A stretch of 64,000 nucleotides of DNA, taken from the NCBI GenBank assembly GCA_963920665.1, contig OY987266.1, positions 14,699,001-14,763,000 of the forward strand, written 5' to 3'. Both the position numbers and the translations under genes were made by a program. Shown in pieces: positions 1 to 12,036 of this stretch; position 1 is the stretch's first letter, and every line of letters starts with the position of its first letter. The DNA comes from Straminergon stramineum (Eukaryota > Streptophyta > Bryopsida > Hypnales > Calliergonaceae). The notes beneath the pieces are model-generated. The model saw only the letters and a program-made list of their open reading frames with translations. It was not told where the DNA came from and ran no database searches.

Positions 1-2079
1 GTGACCCTTTTTTCCCTTATGGATTCAGAGTAAAACTTGGGTCTTGAGCGAGAGGTCTACAGTGCTGAAGAGCTTTCCGACAAATTATAGCTGCAGCTAA
101 CTAAAGTTCAGTGCAGGATCAAAAACCTCGCACGTTGCCAATAGAAACTTTCTGTCTCTTGTGCTGCTAACTTCCGAGGCCGGGACGCGTTCATGTGTCA
201 CGTTTTAGTCCTGGCAAAGAAAAACTGACATCACAATGTCAAGCTGGCTTGAATGTGTTAAGATGTAACCTACAGTATGCCGTGCAATGTGCAGAGTGTA
301 TTCTACTGGAAGGACTGCAGCTAAGTTATTTGCCCTTTCGTCCAAAAAGATGCAGACTTGCAGGCTTGAGTTTGGAATTTCAATAACTGCAGGGCTTTGG
401 GTCCCATCACTCCCATGTGATGACTGCGCAACGACAAAACTTGGTGAAGAGGGGGGCACAAACGGACGGGGGATCCCATCTTATTTAGGTGTACTAGCCT
501 ATAATAGGCAAACCATCCATGACATACACCTAGGGAACCAATCCATTAGCCCTTGAAGGACGCTGCGGTCATTTTTTGGTTGATGAATGATAAAGAATCT
601 TTCCATGGAGGACACAACTGCAACTATTCATCTTGGGAATTTAGTGTCAAAAGGGGAGGTCTTGTATAGTAGTTTGACTTAGAATGAGTGCTTTTGGATT
701 TTTTTTTAAACCAATGGTTCACATGGTTCGAAAAGGGATGATTTCCACAACCACTAGCCAGTACTGTAAGGGTTAGAGTCTTGCCTCAACTAATGAGAGA
801 CTTTTTTCAATAAATGAGATTTGAGCTACATTTATTAGGTTGAGTTAGTGTCCACAATCAATATCTTCAATGATGGTGATAGAGTAATTAGTACTTGATT
901 AGTGGCTACTATAGGACCTTCCACCTTTTTAGTGTAAATTCATCACATGAAGTGACTTTTTTAGGCTTTCATGTTGTGGCCATGTTAGAAATATTATATC
1001 TAATTTAGGGGAGTAAGATGACCATTATTGATACACTTTTTGTTGGTCTAGAGTTGTCTAGAGATTCTTTAGGGGCGATTGGGCAATAGACTTCAAAAAT
1101 TCATAACAAATTCACACGTTATAAAAAAAAAATCAATTGCTCTCCCCACTTTGTTTTTATGTAAAATTAAAAATAATAATTCAACAATGCCAATAGGACA
1201 AACTAGTCATTTTGGTTGTCACAAGTTAGTTTATCTTAAAAGGAAATAAAATTTCCCTTCAAGGATGAAACTTTCAACATAATGGTACTACCAATACAAA
1301 CCTACAAGGTTTTTATACCCCAAATCACCCTTTTCCAATTGTATGCATCCCCTATCTAAAAAATATTCTTAACATGTCAAGTCTAGAAGTCTTGGACAAG
1401 TGTAGATAGGGGGTGCAATTGTAAAAGGCCCAAAGAGACAATTTTTAATTGGATATGCTCAATTGCAAGTAATTAAGATTTCTTTTCAATTTTCCAAGGA
1501 ATAGAATTTTAATGATTTTGAAATTGTGGTGGAACAATTTTGAATGAATGTATGTACAACAAGATAAATGAATGAAAAATGAATAGTATGGAGTCATGGG
1601 TGAAAACCCACATTTGTTCATCCCTATTCACTTTAAAAAGAGGGATACCAACCAATTGGATGGTTTAATTTGTAACATTGTAAGGTAGTCTACTCCTAAA
1701 GTGCCCATGTGTGTTCTAAAAGCAATCATGACACATGGGAACATTTTGCTTTTTTCAATTTACTAGTAGTATACATTTTAGGAGGTGGTCGCTTCTAATT
1801 ACCCTTGCATTTCAACTTCAAAACTTCGTAACTAATTCCACAAAGGTCCAAAAAATATGAAACCACTTGAGTTTGATGCCAATTCCATTTTTCTTCCTAC
1901 TAAAATTTGCTAAAAATTATTTTAATGATTGTAGTTTAGCTTCTCCGAAAAAGGCAATTAGCTCTTAAACAATCACTTGAAGAGCAGACTACCTTAACAG
2001 TTTCTTCCTTTGAGAAAGAAGAAATCTATGATATAGTGGGATATTCCTGACCCACTGAATTATTTCCTTGCAGGTTTTT
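1..2079. other. Gene-free AT-rich stretch
   Basis: No convincing coding region on either strand. The first ~560 bases are somewhat GC-richer than the rest and have short overlapping open frames in several frames, which argues against any one being real. From ~560 onward it is low-complexity AT-rich DNA with no element ends I could pair. Confidence 0.5.
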
Positions 2080-2170
2080 TTAGTTGTTTTTTTAACACAA
2101 ATGAAACAGAATTTCATTGCACAAAGAAAAAGTACAAACCAGCCAACCACAAGTGGCCTGACTGGGGACA
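2080..2170 (-). repeat. Dispersed retro-tail-like fragment
   Basis: A T-rich run followed by an AAATGAAACAGAATTTCATT-type motif and AAAGTACAAACCAGCC. Related copies of the motif occur at about 5180-5225, several times inside the 5226-7480 inverted repeat, and its continuation (CCACAAGTGGCCTG) recurs near 7510. Read on the minus strand it would be a short 3' tail ending in a poly(A)-like run, as LINE remnants often look. That identity is inference; no reverse transcriptase is present. Confidence 0.3.
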
Positions 2171-2367
2171 CGACACATTTTCTTTCAGTTTTGAGTGACG
2201 GTCTTTTTGCTCAATAAGTTAAGCCCTGTAACTGAGCAGACTGTATCATCACCGACCCTTACCGAATATTCTCAAGGTATGTCCCCATCCATCCCCAGTA
2301 GCCCAGTCCCCCAAATGCTGGACCCATTCAGTGGCAAGTACAGGTCAGACGCTAAAGGGCCGGGAGG

Positions 2368-2490
2368 CAGCCCTTTACCGCCAACTTCTCAATGCCGCCA
2401 ACATGTACGTGCGGGGTACAGTTCCCCTCTGAAATGTATCCCTTGGGTACACATATGGGGCGTACTTGACAAGGTGGCGGTAAAGGGCTG
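2368..2490. repeat. Short inverted repeat, 16-bp perfect arms
   Basis: CAGCCCTTTACCGCCA at 2368-2383 is repeated as its exact reverse complement at 2475-2490, giving a ~123-bp foldable unit. It may be a miniature element, but no target duplication is clear. Confidence 0.5.
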
Positions 2491-2499
2491 ATTGACCGT

Positions 2500-5160
2500 C
2501 GTACCTCACTGTATAACGCATGCATTTGACGGATTGGCTTGGACGTAGTATTATTTTTCGGAATGTTCCAGACCCGAGTCTCCAGAGAAAGAAAGGACCA
2601 GCCAATGAGGGAAATTTTTTCCGGCCAGGGAGGATGGACCCCGTCATTGCCCCACGGTTTAATTTACCCGTAGGAATGGAATTTTTCATTTGCCACCCAT
2701 GATAAAATTTGGAAATTTGGAATTCATATTTAGAATCACCCCAAGGCCCCCAATTAGCTAGGAGTGATGAAGAAAAACAAAATTTCCGCGGCACAAAATA
2801 AGGGGCAATTTTTTAAATTTATCCTCGGCAAGGACAAAAGGGGGGGGGGGGGGGGGCAATCCTTCCTAGGTAGGAAAAATTGGGAGTGTGTTTTTCCTAC
2901 AAAAAGAGCCTTGTGGAGAATTACATTAATCCCTAAACGAAACCGGGTGTCTTTTCAAGGGGAAATTGCCAAAAACTGTCATTTTTTGGTGCATTGACCA
3001 AAACTGAAAATATAAACCTTTTTTTTTCAACTGTACAAAAGTTTAGAAGACCCAGATGGCAGTGCATGTGTAGAAACAATTGTAGCTCATTTCATTATGT
3101 GGATTTTAAGCCATGGCAACCATTGAAGTTAAAAGTAAAAATACTTTTTTGACCCTATCTAAGAAAAAAAATAGACTTTGAACACTTTCACGTCAATGGA
3201 ATTTTTTTTCTACACAAAAAATAATGAGTAGTTTTTCTAGTTGGGTACATACATGAATTGACATTGTTATGCGAAAATCAAATCTAGAATTTTTGCCATC
3301 TAGATCAATCGAATAGTGGCCCTTCGTACTAAGTATTTCAAACAAAAAATCAAGTCATTTGATCTTCTTGTGAAGTTTGGAGGAATAATAATAGACTTAC
3401 ATGTCTTTATTGAAGCTAGCCATTAATCAAATGTTGAACCAAATTGCCATGTATGGAAAACATATGAATTTTCAAAGTGCAAAGTTAGCCATAACCTTAA
3501 GAAAATCTTAGAAACACATTTGGACATTATAATCTCACAATCTTACAATTGTAATTACACAAAACTCTTACAACATGAGCATGGGCAAGGTAGATTGTAA
3601 AAAACACTAATTTGAATGGAATGGCACCTTCTATCTCAAATTTTTCATTTTAAAGATTAATTCCAATAATGTGGCCAAAGAACTTTAGGAGCTAAGCATC
3701 TTCTTATGTGAAATGTCAGTAATACTTGAAAGAAGAAATATCCATTACCATCTTTTCGAAATGTATCAAGAAAATTCTCAAAAAAATTGGATGAAAAAAT
3801 GATTTTTTGTCTCCCAGGGTTAGGAAAGTCATGCAATTTCCAAACGTCATACACTTCTTGCCCTCTAAGGGGAGTTCAAGATTAATGAAAAAGGAATTAT
3901 TGTATGTATTCAACATCTTAGAATGTGAATTATCAATTATCTACAATGCCTACAAATTTCTAGGTATTTAAAAACAATGATGATTCTAGTAGTACTTGAA
4001 AATTCATAGAAAGAAAGAAAAAAAACTCCAATTTTTTGAATTGGAAAACTTAGAAATTTGTTCATTTAACCCTTAAAGGCTTGATTCAAGTTGATGGAGC
4101 TAGGTTTTTGGAGAATCTTCATGATAGCATCTCAAATACTGAACTACAAGTCAACTTCTTAATATCATTTAGTTTCTTTTGGTCTTCATAAGATGCCTCT
4201 ATCATTTCAAATTATGGGGTTTGAATTACAATTTGAATGTGTGGTTTTTGCATTGAAAATTTTCATAATTTCTTTGAATAGTAGCTTTGAGGTTGCCCAC
4301 TTGCCCATTGCCTTAAAGAGGGCAAAAGCTCACTATTGATTGGTTCTTTAAACAAGCTTCATGATGCCTATACAAGAGAGATTCTAAAATCCAAATTTAG
4401 GGCAATTCTATTAGAATTTGAAATGTCCTTTAAGGGCTCTTGTCCCATAACACAAACTATTCGAGAGGGTACATGACACTCAAATTATATACCTCTATCA
4501 AAGGTTAGACTCTATAGTGACCTAAGTATCTTCTCATATGAAAATGATATATAAACCAAGTTTGGGTAGGTAATTGTTTAAAGTATTAAGAATTAAACTT
4601 AGTATGTGTTATGTATGAATATTTAGATATTTGTTGATCAAAGTTTGTCTATTTGTATTTGTATGTAGTTGAAATTCAATTACTACCGAGAGTCATATGT
4701 AAGTTCCCAAAACAAACAAGCAAATAAACAAGGACTGTAGACCAACATTTTTTTGGAGGGGGGGGGCGAATTTTGCACTCTCTAACAAGTTTAAGCTTGT
4801 CAAACTCTGCATGGATTTTTTTGAGCAAATTTTCAGTAGAAAACAATGCAAAATTTTTACAGGGAAAATTTGGTGAGGTATTCTTCCTTTCTCAATGGAT
4901 AAAACTGCAAAATGCTATCAAAACTTGGGACACTAATGCTCTATTTAGGATGAATGTACACTCTTTAGGGATGAATAAATATACTTTCATCCATATATTG
5001 TAGGTTTTATCCATTTCAGAGGATGTAAATAGCTTCATCGATCACTCTAGTGAATCTGCACTGTCTAAAATAAATGCCCCCCCCCCCAAGATTCCGTCCC
5101 TCCTTAATTGCGGCAGTGATCTGAAGGCTTGTGCTACGTAGTATACTATTTCTTTGATTT
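2500..5160. other. Gene-free stretch with degenerate element ends
   Basis: No gene seen. At 2926-2929 a TTAA is followed by TCCCTAAACG, and at 4066-4069 a TTAA is followed by CCCTTAAAGG. Both resemble degenerate left ends of the piggyBac-type miniature elements described elsewhere, but no right partner was found. An internal motif typical of those elements (ATTATAATCTCACAATCTTA) lies near 3528-3547. Confidence 0.35.
2840..2856 (+). repeat. Homopolymer of 17 G
   Basis: Uninterrupted run of G in otherwise AT-rich DNA. The length may be affected by sequencing error or replication slippage. Confidence 0.9.
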
Positions 5161-5500
5161 AGTTTCATTTTTAGTAACGAATGAATCGGAATTTCATTGC
5201 AAATGCCAAACTGGCAAAGTACAAGACGAGCCGTTCGCTGGGGTCAGCTCTAGAAATCGGGCAGCCTGAACAAAGCCGCCTGGACTGCCGCTGCTTCCCC
5301 TCCCGCAAGACTAACGCGCTGCTGCCTCCCCTCCGGCGAGACTGATGGTTTACATCCTACTTTTTCGGGCGACCTCCTAGTCGCCATACTCGTCAACTTG
5401 GTGCTCCCCACTACAGTAGTCGTCGTTGTTGCACTGGACCTGCTGGACCTGCTGTGTAAGTGAAGGAGAGCGGTCGAAGCCTTCCAAGAATCACTAGGAG

Positions 5501-5966
5501 ATGGTTGTGCTCGGCCTTGATGGCGCAGTATGTTTAAATCAGTTCACTTGTTTTTGAAACAAGTCAAACGGAATTTCATGCATTGCAAGGGCAAGTCTCA
5601 TGCATTGCTAGCCTCTAATCTGATCGATCAAAAATCCACACGGCTTGTCTTTTGCGAATAGATCAAACTTCAAAGATTTGTTTCATCAGAAGCTGGTCCT
5701 GTGTGGCCTTGATGGCGCAGGTATTCAGAGATTTGCTTTCAACAGAAGTTGCTCCTCCGTGGCATTGATGGCGCAGGTATGGTTAGATCAGATTGGTGTT
5801 TTTTTGGAACAAATGAAACGGAACTTCATGCATTGCAAGGGCAAGTGCAAGCCCACCATGCCACAAATCTGATCATGAATCTACACATTTTTTCCTTTAT
5901 GAATAGATCAAACTTTTTAGATTTGTTTTCACCAAAAGTTGGGCTTGTGCAACCTTCATGGTGCAG
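5501..5966 (+). pseudogene. Tandem small-GTPase P-loop exon fragments (left arm)
   Basis: Four exon-like pieces end at 5528, 5720, 5776 and 5966. They read MVVLGLDGA, QKLVLCGLDGAG, QKLLLRGIDGAG and QKLGLCNLHGAG. GLDGAG followed by a lost K-[ST] is the G1 P-loop of ARF/ARL-type small GTPases. At three of the units a GT dinucleotide follows exactly where an intron would split GAG from KT, and at 5528 one G of the donor is missing. None continues into the remaining G-domain, so these are captured or duplicated fragments. The ARF/ARL identity rests on a short motif and is inference. Confidence 0.45.
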
Positions 5967-6735
5967 GTATTCAGAGATCAGATTGTTTTTTTTTTAAACA
6001 AATGATACGGAATTTCATGCAAAGCTTCAAATCAGATCGATCAAGAAACCACCCGGCTTATCTTTGAGAGTACATCAAATTCAGAGATTTGTTTTCATTG
6101 TTTCCGTGTGGTATCAGCTAAAGGACCAATTTGTTGTTGCTGGCCACTACAATATTTTAATAAGAATTAAATCATGAAACTTTGTTTCTAATTTTGATAT
6201 CTTACTACTCTTGTATTCCTTGATGCCTTTGAGTGGTAACACTTTCTCATCTAATTGCAACCCATAATGTCCACAACTGGCATTGATCTTCCATTCTACA
6301 CATTTTTTTGAATGACTTCCAATTTCTTGTGATTTTACTGAATATGGTTGAATAGTTGAATATGTTTTAAGTACCTGAGATGAAGTTGCTTAGAAAAAAA
6401 TCATGAATTTTCTTCTTAGCGCACAATTAAACAGAATATGAGCATGACCAAGAACTTACAAGCACTAAGTGGGAGTCCGTGGCCTTTGATTGAAGACTCA
6501 TTTACACTTGCCTTACAACAACTCTCGTCCACAAACTAGAGGCTTTAAGAGAAACTATAATTTATTATGTGTAAAATTTTTACGAAGGAGCCATTCATTA
6601 TGTGTTAAAAGCTTACCACAAAAGAGACACTTTGAGCAATCGCAATCTCTAAAGTTTGAAACTAGCAAGCCCCATGGCATTAGAAAGTTAAACAAGCAAA
6701 AACTATAAGGTACACACTTGGTTTCAAAAAAGCAA

Positions 6736-7385
6736 TGTCCACAATGGTGTGCGCCATGAAGGCCGCACAAGCCCAGCTTCTGGTGAAAACAAATCTCTGA
6801 ATTTGATGTACTCTCAAAGATAAGCCGGGTGGTTTCTTGATCGATCTGATTTGAAGCTTTGCATGAAATTCCGTATCATTTGTTTAAAAAAAAAACAATC
6901 TGATCTCTGAATACCTGCACCATGAAGGTTGCACAAGCCCAACTTTTGGTGAAAACAAATCTAAAAAGTTTGATCTATTCATAAAGGAAAAAACGTGTAG
7001 ATTCATGATCAGATTTGTGGCATGGTGGGCTTGCACTTGCCCTTGCAATGCATGAAGTTCCGTTTCATTTGTTCCAAAAAAACACCAATCTGATCTAACC
7101 ATACCTGCGCCATCAATGCCACGGAGGAGCAACTTCTGTTGAAAGCAAATCTCTGAATACCTGCGCCATCAAGGCCACACAGGACCAGCTTCTGATGAAA
7201 CAAATCTTTGAAGTTTGATCTATTCGCAAAAGACAAGCCGTGTGGATTTTTGATCGATCAGATTAGAGGCTAGCAATGCATGAGACTTGCCCTTGCAATG
7301 CATGAAATTCCGTTTGACTTGTTTCAAAAACAAGTGATCTGATTTAAACATACCTGCGCCATCAAGGCCGAGCACGACCATCTCC
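6736..7385 (-). pseudogene. Tandem small-GTPase P-loop exon fragments (right arm)
   Basis: Mirror copies of the left-arm units, read on the minus strand. They are the fragment containing ATGGTCGTGCTCGGCCTTGA followed by an intact GT donor (near 7352-7383), the QKLVLCGLDGAG unit (about 7161-7220), the RGIDGAG unit (about 7105-7145) and QKLGLCNLHGAG (about 6915-6960). One further degenerate unit near 6736-6790 reads GLCGLHGAH. The right arm keeps donor bases lost in the left arm, so it is the better preserved copy. Confidence 0.4.
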
Positions 7386-7480
7386 TAGTGATTCTTGGAA
7401 GGCTTCGATCGCTCTCCTTCACTTGCGCAGCAGGTCCAGGCTGCCCGATTTCCAGAGCTGACCCCGCGAACGGCTCGTCA

Positions 7481-8742
7481 TACTACTATAGTCACAACCG
7501 TACAAGACCGCCAGCCACAAGTGGCCTGGCGGAAAGGACGTGCCAGGTACTGTTCTCAAAAAATTTACGCTGCTGTGCAGACCATCATATTTTTTGTGGA
7601 ACGGTGCCTGCTACACGCCTTCACAGCACTGCCGCAATTCTGAGGGGAGGGACTCTGGTACGCTCAAACCTGTCATCAGTCTGCGCGCTTGATATTCCGT
7701 CCCTCCCCAAACCCGCTGCTGCAGCGGACTGAGGGTGCCTCAAATCCAATCGCAACTGAGCATGCGAGCCAAATCCGAGAAATACCGATATCCGTAGCAG
7801 GCGTCCTGATACCGTACAAGGCTGCTGATGCAACGACGTCGTCACAGCCGGGGTCGGGATCCGTTCATGCATGTTAGTTCTGAGGGTGCTCTGGACGTGG
7901 TCAAATAAAAGATTCATCCACGCTGCCAGCGGCCCTCACTGCGACGGAGACTTGAGTATAACTAGCTCTGACTTACTTTTTTTTTCCCTTCACGCTTGCT
8001 TCGTCAGCACAATCGGTCATTCCAGTCCACTCGGTAGAAACTTCAACTCCAGTCCTGCACAGGACACATTCTTTGCGCAGCAAGCCCCCAGCACGCCCCC
8101 ACCCCGCCAGTTCTTTCAATTTGCGAAGTTTCGCAGAGAGGCTCCGCGTACTTGAAAGGACCACGTTTCCGTCAACTGATATCCCACGACTTTCAATTCC
8201 TATATATTGTTCACTAGATAGTTTTTTTTCAGAGTGAGCACACTGCAATTGGAGAGTCATTGAAGCTTTCAACAACGCAAATCGATCAGGTTTCGGTTGC
8301 ACGGTTAACTCTAGCCCTTCTATGCACATAGCAAGAAATATCTTAACTTTGATTCCATTGTGAAGCTTCAGCTTTGCACTTCAAGCTCATCCTCGACTGA
8401 GGATTAATTAGCTTGTACGTGCACACTAAAACCACTGTATAAGATCACCAGCCGAGCTCTTTCGAGAAGTGTCAGTGCTAGTTAGCTAGTACTCGGATTG
8501 GAGGGATAGTTATTGCCGCGCGTCAAATAGAAGGCTAGGAGGTTCGATCTCGTTTTTTTCTCTAGATTGTTTGCAGTCTAGTGCTGGAGTGTGGACATTG
8601 ATCGTCTCGTCACAATTGGGTTGCCATTGAAGAGGTTTAAGAACTCAAGGTTTTCCTTGATTGGGGCTAGCTAGGGTTCAGTAGAAAGAGATTCCACTGC
8701 AAATTAAGCCGGGTTCAGGTTTGGATTCCAAGCACATTGAAG
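7481..8742 (+). promoter_or_regulatory. Upstream region and leader of the MYB gene
   Basis: GC-richer than the surrounding DNA, with open frames in several frames and none convincing. TATA-like sites are TATATAT at 8201 and TATAAG at 8438-8443. The latter would place transcription start near 8470 and give a ~270-base leader before the ATG at 8743. The promoter assignment is inference from position. Confidence 0.45.
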
Positions 8743-10410
8743 ATGGGAAGGGCTCCAGTATCCAATAGGGTATCAGAAGGAGGACTCAACAAAGGGCCGT
8801 GGACTGAAGAAGAGGATGCCATTCTGACTGCCTTCGTCAAGGCGAACGGAGAAGGGAATTGGCGCACCCTCCCGAAACTTGCAGGTATGGTGATGAAGAT
8901 ATTAGTCTGAGTTCAATGCCACAAATCAATGCACAATCTTCTTACATTCGAATGTACGTTTCATTGATACGTCCATGGTGGACCAGACAGAGATTGCGTG
9001 CAGCAGTGGTATCGATAGACCTAATGGAGCTGAAATGCATTTTTGGACTGCAGGGTTGAGGAGATGCAGGAAGAGCTGCAGGCTACGGTGGATGAATTAC
9101 CTGCGTCCCGATCTAAAACGGGGCAATTTCTCGCCTGATGAGAATGAGCTGATCGTCAAGTTGCACTCTCTTCTGGGAAACAGGTACTTCATCTTGCAGA
9201 TTCGACCCCATCCCAAGCAAACTATGGCCATTTTGGAAGCTTAATTACGGTTTGTACTGAATTGACTCTAAGCTAGAATCCATTAGCAGCTTGTGTTTGG
9301 CAGTGATTGCAAGGAACACTTAGTTGTACAAATTGGCCTCACAGGTTGTATGATTCTCGAATGTAACCATCAGTTTTGGAGTATTGATCGCCTCAATTCT
9401 AATCAAATTTCATATTTTGCATGAATGATTGAAAAAAAGCTAACCTGGCTAGTGTTAAAACCGAAATTTTGTCTATATATGTCACACTTGTGACTTGCAT
9501 GATTGGGAGTACTTTTCAAGAGAACCTTAACTTATGAACTTTGAGCTGAATTTTTGAGAGCTTGCTCTATTCGAAGCTTACACCTATCCTATAAGGGGCA
9601 TCTCAAATAAATAAACTCTGTCGCAAATCTAGCAAAACGCAACTCACAGTACCTACCTGTAGGCTAGGTATTTCTTGCAACTCTCTCACCTTTGGAAATG
9701 AAGCGTGACCTAATGAATCTAACAAATCCGGTGTTTTCTTGTGCAGATGGTCATTGATTGCCGGTCGCATTCCAGGACGCACAGACAACGAGATCAAAAA
9801 CTACTGGAATTCTCGGTTACGGCGAAAGCTCAACGCCCAGTCAGGCGATCAACTCGAAGCCACACCAATTTCCTTTTCACATTTGGATTCTGCGGTAGAA
9901 CAGAGCTCCCCGTGTACCTCATCCGCCCCCTCAACAAGCTTCGCCTCTGAAGCAAATCAAGCAATTGCAGACCCAGGAGAATGTTCATTTCCAGAGTATG
10001 CTGAAGGCTTTGCAGCGTCCCCTTCCCTGGACGAACAAATCTTTCGCGATTATGCCAGGTTCCAACCCTCCGGCGAAGCCACCCCATCGGAGCCCAGCAG
10101 CAGCGACGGCACAGCTTGTCTCGACTACTGTTCAGATCACCAGGCCTACTCTACCTGGATTCCTGTTGCTTCAGACTTCAGTCCAGACTCGGTGGAGCAT
10201 GAATCGTACGCTTACTCTCCAGAGAGTGATTTGTCTCAAGGGATAGATTCAGAAGAGGATTTCTTGAGCAGCAGTGATTTCATTAGCTTCTCTAATGGCT
10301 TGGCTGATCTTGACGACGCCAGTTTCCAGATGTTGCTGCATTCTATGCCGTTGTCTCCGATGCACAATAATCTAGTTTCTGAGTCTTGGCCGGTTGATGC
10401 CTTCTGGTAA
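8743..10410 (+). CDS. R2R3-MYB transcription factor, 3 exons
   Basis: DNA-binding regulator expected in the nucleus. Exons are 8743-8884, 9054-9183 and 9747-10410, giving 311 aa with all introns GT-AG. R2 (about residues 17-69) has regularly spaced Trp in [17 protein letters not shown] and [12 protein letters not shown]3 (about 70-120) has the usual non-Trp first position (GNFSPDE), then NRWSLIAGR and [15 protein letters not shown]. The two introns fall at the classic R2R3-MYB sites (after KLAG and within GNR-W). [20 protein letters not shown] fits the bHLH-interaction signature [DE]Lx2[RK]x3Lx6Lx3R exactly, so a MYB-bHLH-WD40 partner role, as in flavonoid-type MYBs, is plausible. The usual RCGKSC is RCRKSC here. 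The C-terminal half is Ser/acidic-rich ([11 protein letters not shown]), typical of an activation region. Start choice: MGRAP is the family N-terminus. An AATAAA lies at 10423-10428. Confidence 0.93.
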
Positions 10411-10503
10411 TAGCTACAGTATAATAAATGAGTTATCAATGTTGAGTACACGGTCGGACAGCATTTTAATTGTAATTATTGCACCGTTCATTTCTGAGAC
10501 TTT

Positions 10504-10558
10504 GTAGTTACAGGCGTCGACAAGTAAATTTTTTAAATTTGTCGACGCCTGTAACTAC
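10504..10558. repeat. Perfect 20-bp hairpin downstream of the MYB stop
   Basis: Arms 10504-10523 and 10539-10558 are exact reverse complements containing GGCGTCGAC, around a 15-base A/T loop. It lies 94 bases past the stop codon and 76 past AATAAA, so it is either in the 3' UTR or just outside. It could be a tiny foldback insertion or a transcript-end structure. Confidence 0.85.
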
Positions 10559-12036
10559 TTAAGTGCATGGGATGCAATTTGCATATTGACCCATTTTACT
10601 GAAGGGCTCAATGGAACATGTATTCCACACAGATTCGTTGCGTACATTCAAAGAGGGTGGGGGTGGGAGTTTCTCAGATACTTCTCGACTGTGGTGGGGT
10701 GGCTATGGTTGAATCATTTCTGTTTGCAGCTTTGTTTTTAGCATCGTATCACTGCTAGACCCAGTCAAAGCAAGAGCAAACTAAATCAGTTTTTAATCGA
10801 CAAGGGATCTTTTCTTGGAATTTGGGCAATTGGAATCTGAGTTAAACGAAGTCGCAGTGATTTTTATATACAAATTTTAGTGGCAGCACAATCTGCTATC
10901 TTCGGTGGAGATAGAGATGAATCTATTTAACTTACATCCACGCTCTAGATCATGAAACATATATATTAGATGAAAAAAAATTCATTCAATCTTCCAACAT
11001 TCATACAATATAGTGATTCCATCCCAAGACTTGGCATTTCTACAATTTCATCTCCGAAAATGGGGAGTCCCTCGTCAAATCTTCTCTCAAAAACTGTTAC
11101 GTAGTATTACTTTTGAGCAATAATTAGCTCAAGAAAATCACTACTCATTGCCCTCAGAATTATCCATTGCTATGCTAGAATGTGCTCTAAGAATGTAATG
11201 GTTTAACGCTTTTGCACTGATATAACCTTAGTTTTATATTTGAGAGTGCTCAATTGCTCATGCTCAATTGGCATCAAATTCAGATACTCTCATTAAGGTA
11301 GTTTGTCCATGTTCTGCCCATGCTCTAAAACCTACCATTACTATTGCACTTTGAATTGTTACTATAGGAATGAAAAATAGTCTAGTGATGAATTGGTGTC
11401 AGTTGGGAATTATTGTTGCACAATTTTATGAGTGGTTGGGGACTAAGTTTGATCTGAAAGTAGACAAAATTTCAATAGAAATAATTTGGAGTTATGAGTG
11501 GTGGAATACTTTGTGCCATCCTAGAATGTTCTATGATGTTCAAGTTTAAGATTTGCATGCCTTCATTTTTAAACTCCATTTGTACCATTGATGGACAACT
11601 ATTAGACATTTAATGGTAGTACATAAGGCCTTCAATAGCACCCTACTACTAGGAGCTTTAGAAAATTATATCTAATTTAGTTTAAGTCTAAAAAACACAA
11701 ATCAAATTGTGATGGATGTGCCTCCCTCTCTTCATTCCTTGAAAATTTGTTAGAAAAGGTTTCAATCAACATAGGAGAGATCCTATGCTAATATGCTCTT
11801 AAACAGGTGATTTATGTCCCTCCTACCTTATCATGTAACTTATGCCACCATACGAACATTCATTTATTGGTTTCCTCAAAGGGTGGGGGGAAGAATTGAA
11901 GAATTAACTTACTATGTCTCTTTGTACCCTAATTATTTGTGAATTCTATTGATTAAGCTTAAATATAATTTGTGAGAGATTCTTAAATGAGTAAGTGTCA
12001 AATGGTAGACTTCTATTCTGAATCTGAAGACTAGTA
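10559..12036. other. Gene-free AT-rich stretch
   Basis: No open frame with family resemblance and no paired element ends found. Confidence 0.45.

Larger units (their letters stand above)
5226..7480. repeat. Large inverted repeat of tandem P-loop exon fragments
   Basis: Left arm about 5226-6098 and right arm about 6786-7480 (weaker similarity to 6730) are near-identical reverse complements separated by a ~690-bp spacer. Each arm contains about four related units. A unit has a T-run, an AAATGAAACGGAATTTCATGCATTGCAAGG motif, an ATCTGATCGATCAA motif, then an exon-like segment ending GATGGCGCAG before GTAT. The left arm carries ~170 extra GC-rich bases near 5270-5440 that the right arm lacks. Identical open frames on opposite strands (5645-5872 and 7009-7236) are a consequence of the duplication, not two genes. 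Confidence 0.85.

Noticed and set aside
2368..2490. Rho-independent terminator-like hairpin
   Set aside because: Eukaryotic sequence, arms 90 bases apart; better described as an inverted repeat.
5645..7236. Identical 75-aa and 82-aa open frames on opposite strands
   Set aside because: They arise from the inverted repeat, run from an exon-like fragment straight into intron-like sequence, and lack any continuation of the GTPase domain, so they are not two protein-coding genes.
7388..8329. Long overlapping open frames on both strands upstream of the MYB gene
   Set aside because: Open in several frames because the stretch is GC-richer; no domain resemblance, and it overlaps the inverted-repeat arm and promoter.
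9603..9797. Minus-strand and short plus-strand frames overlapping the MYB and invertase introns and exons
   Set aside because: Shadows of the real coding frames or intron read-through.
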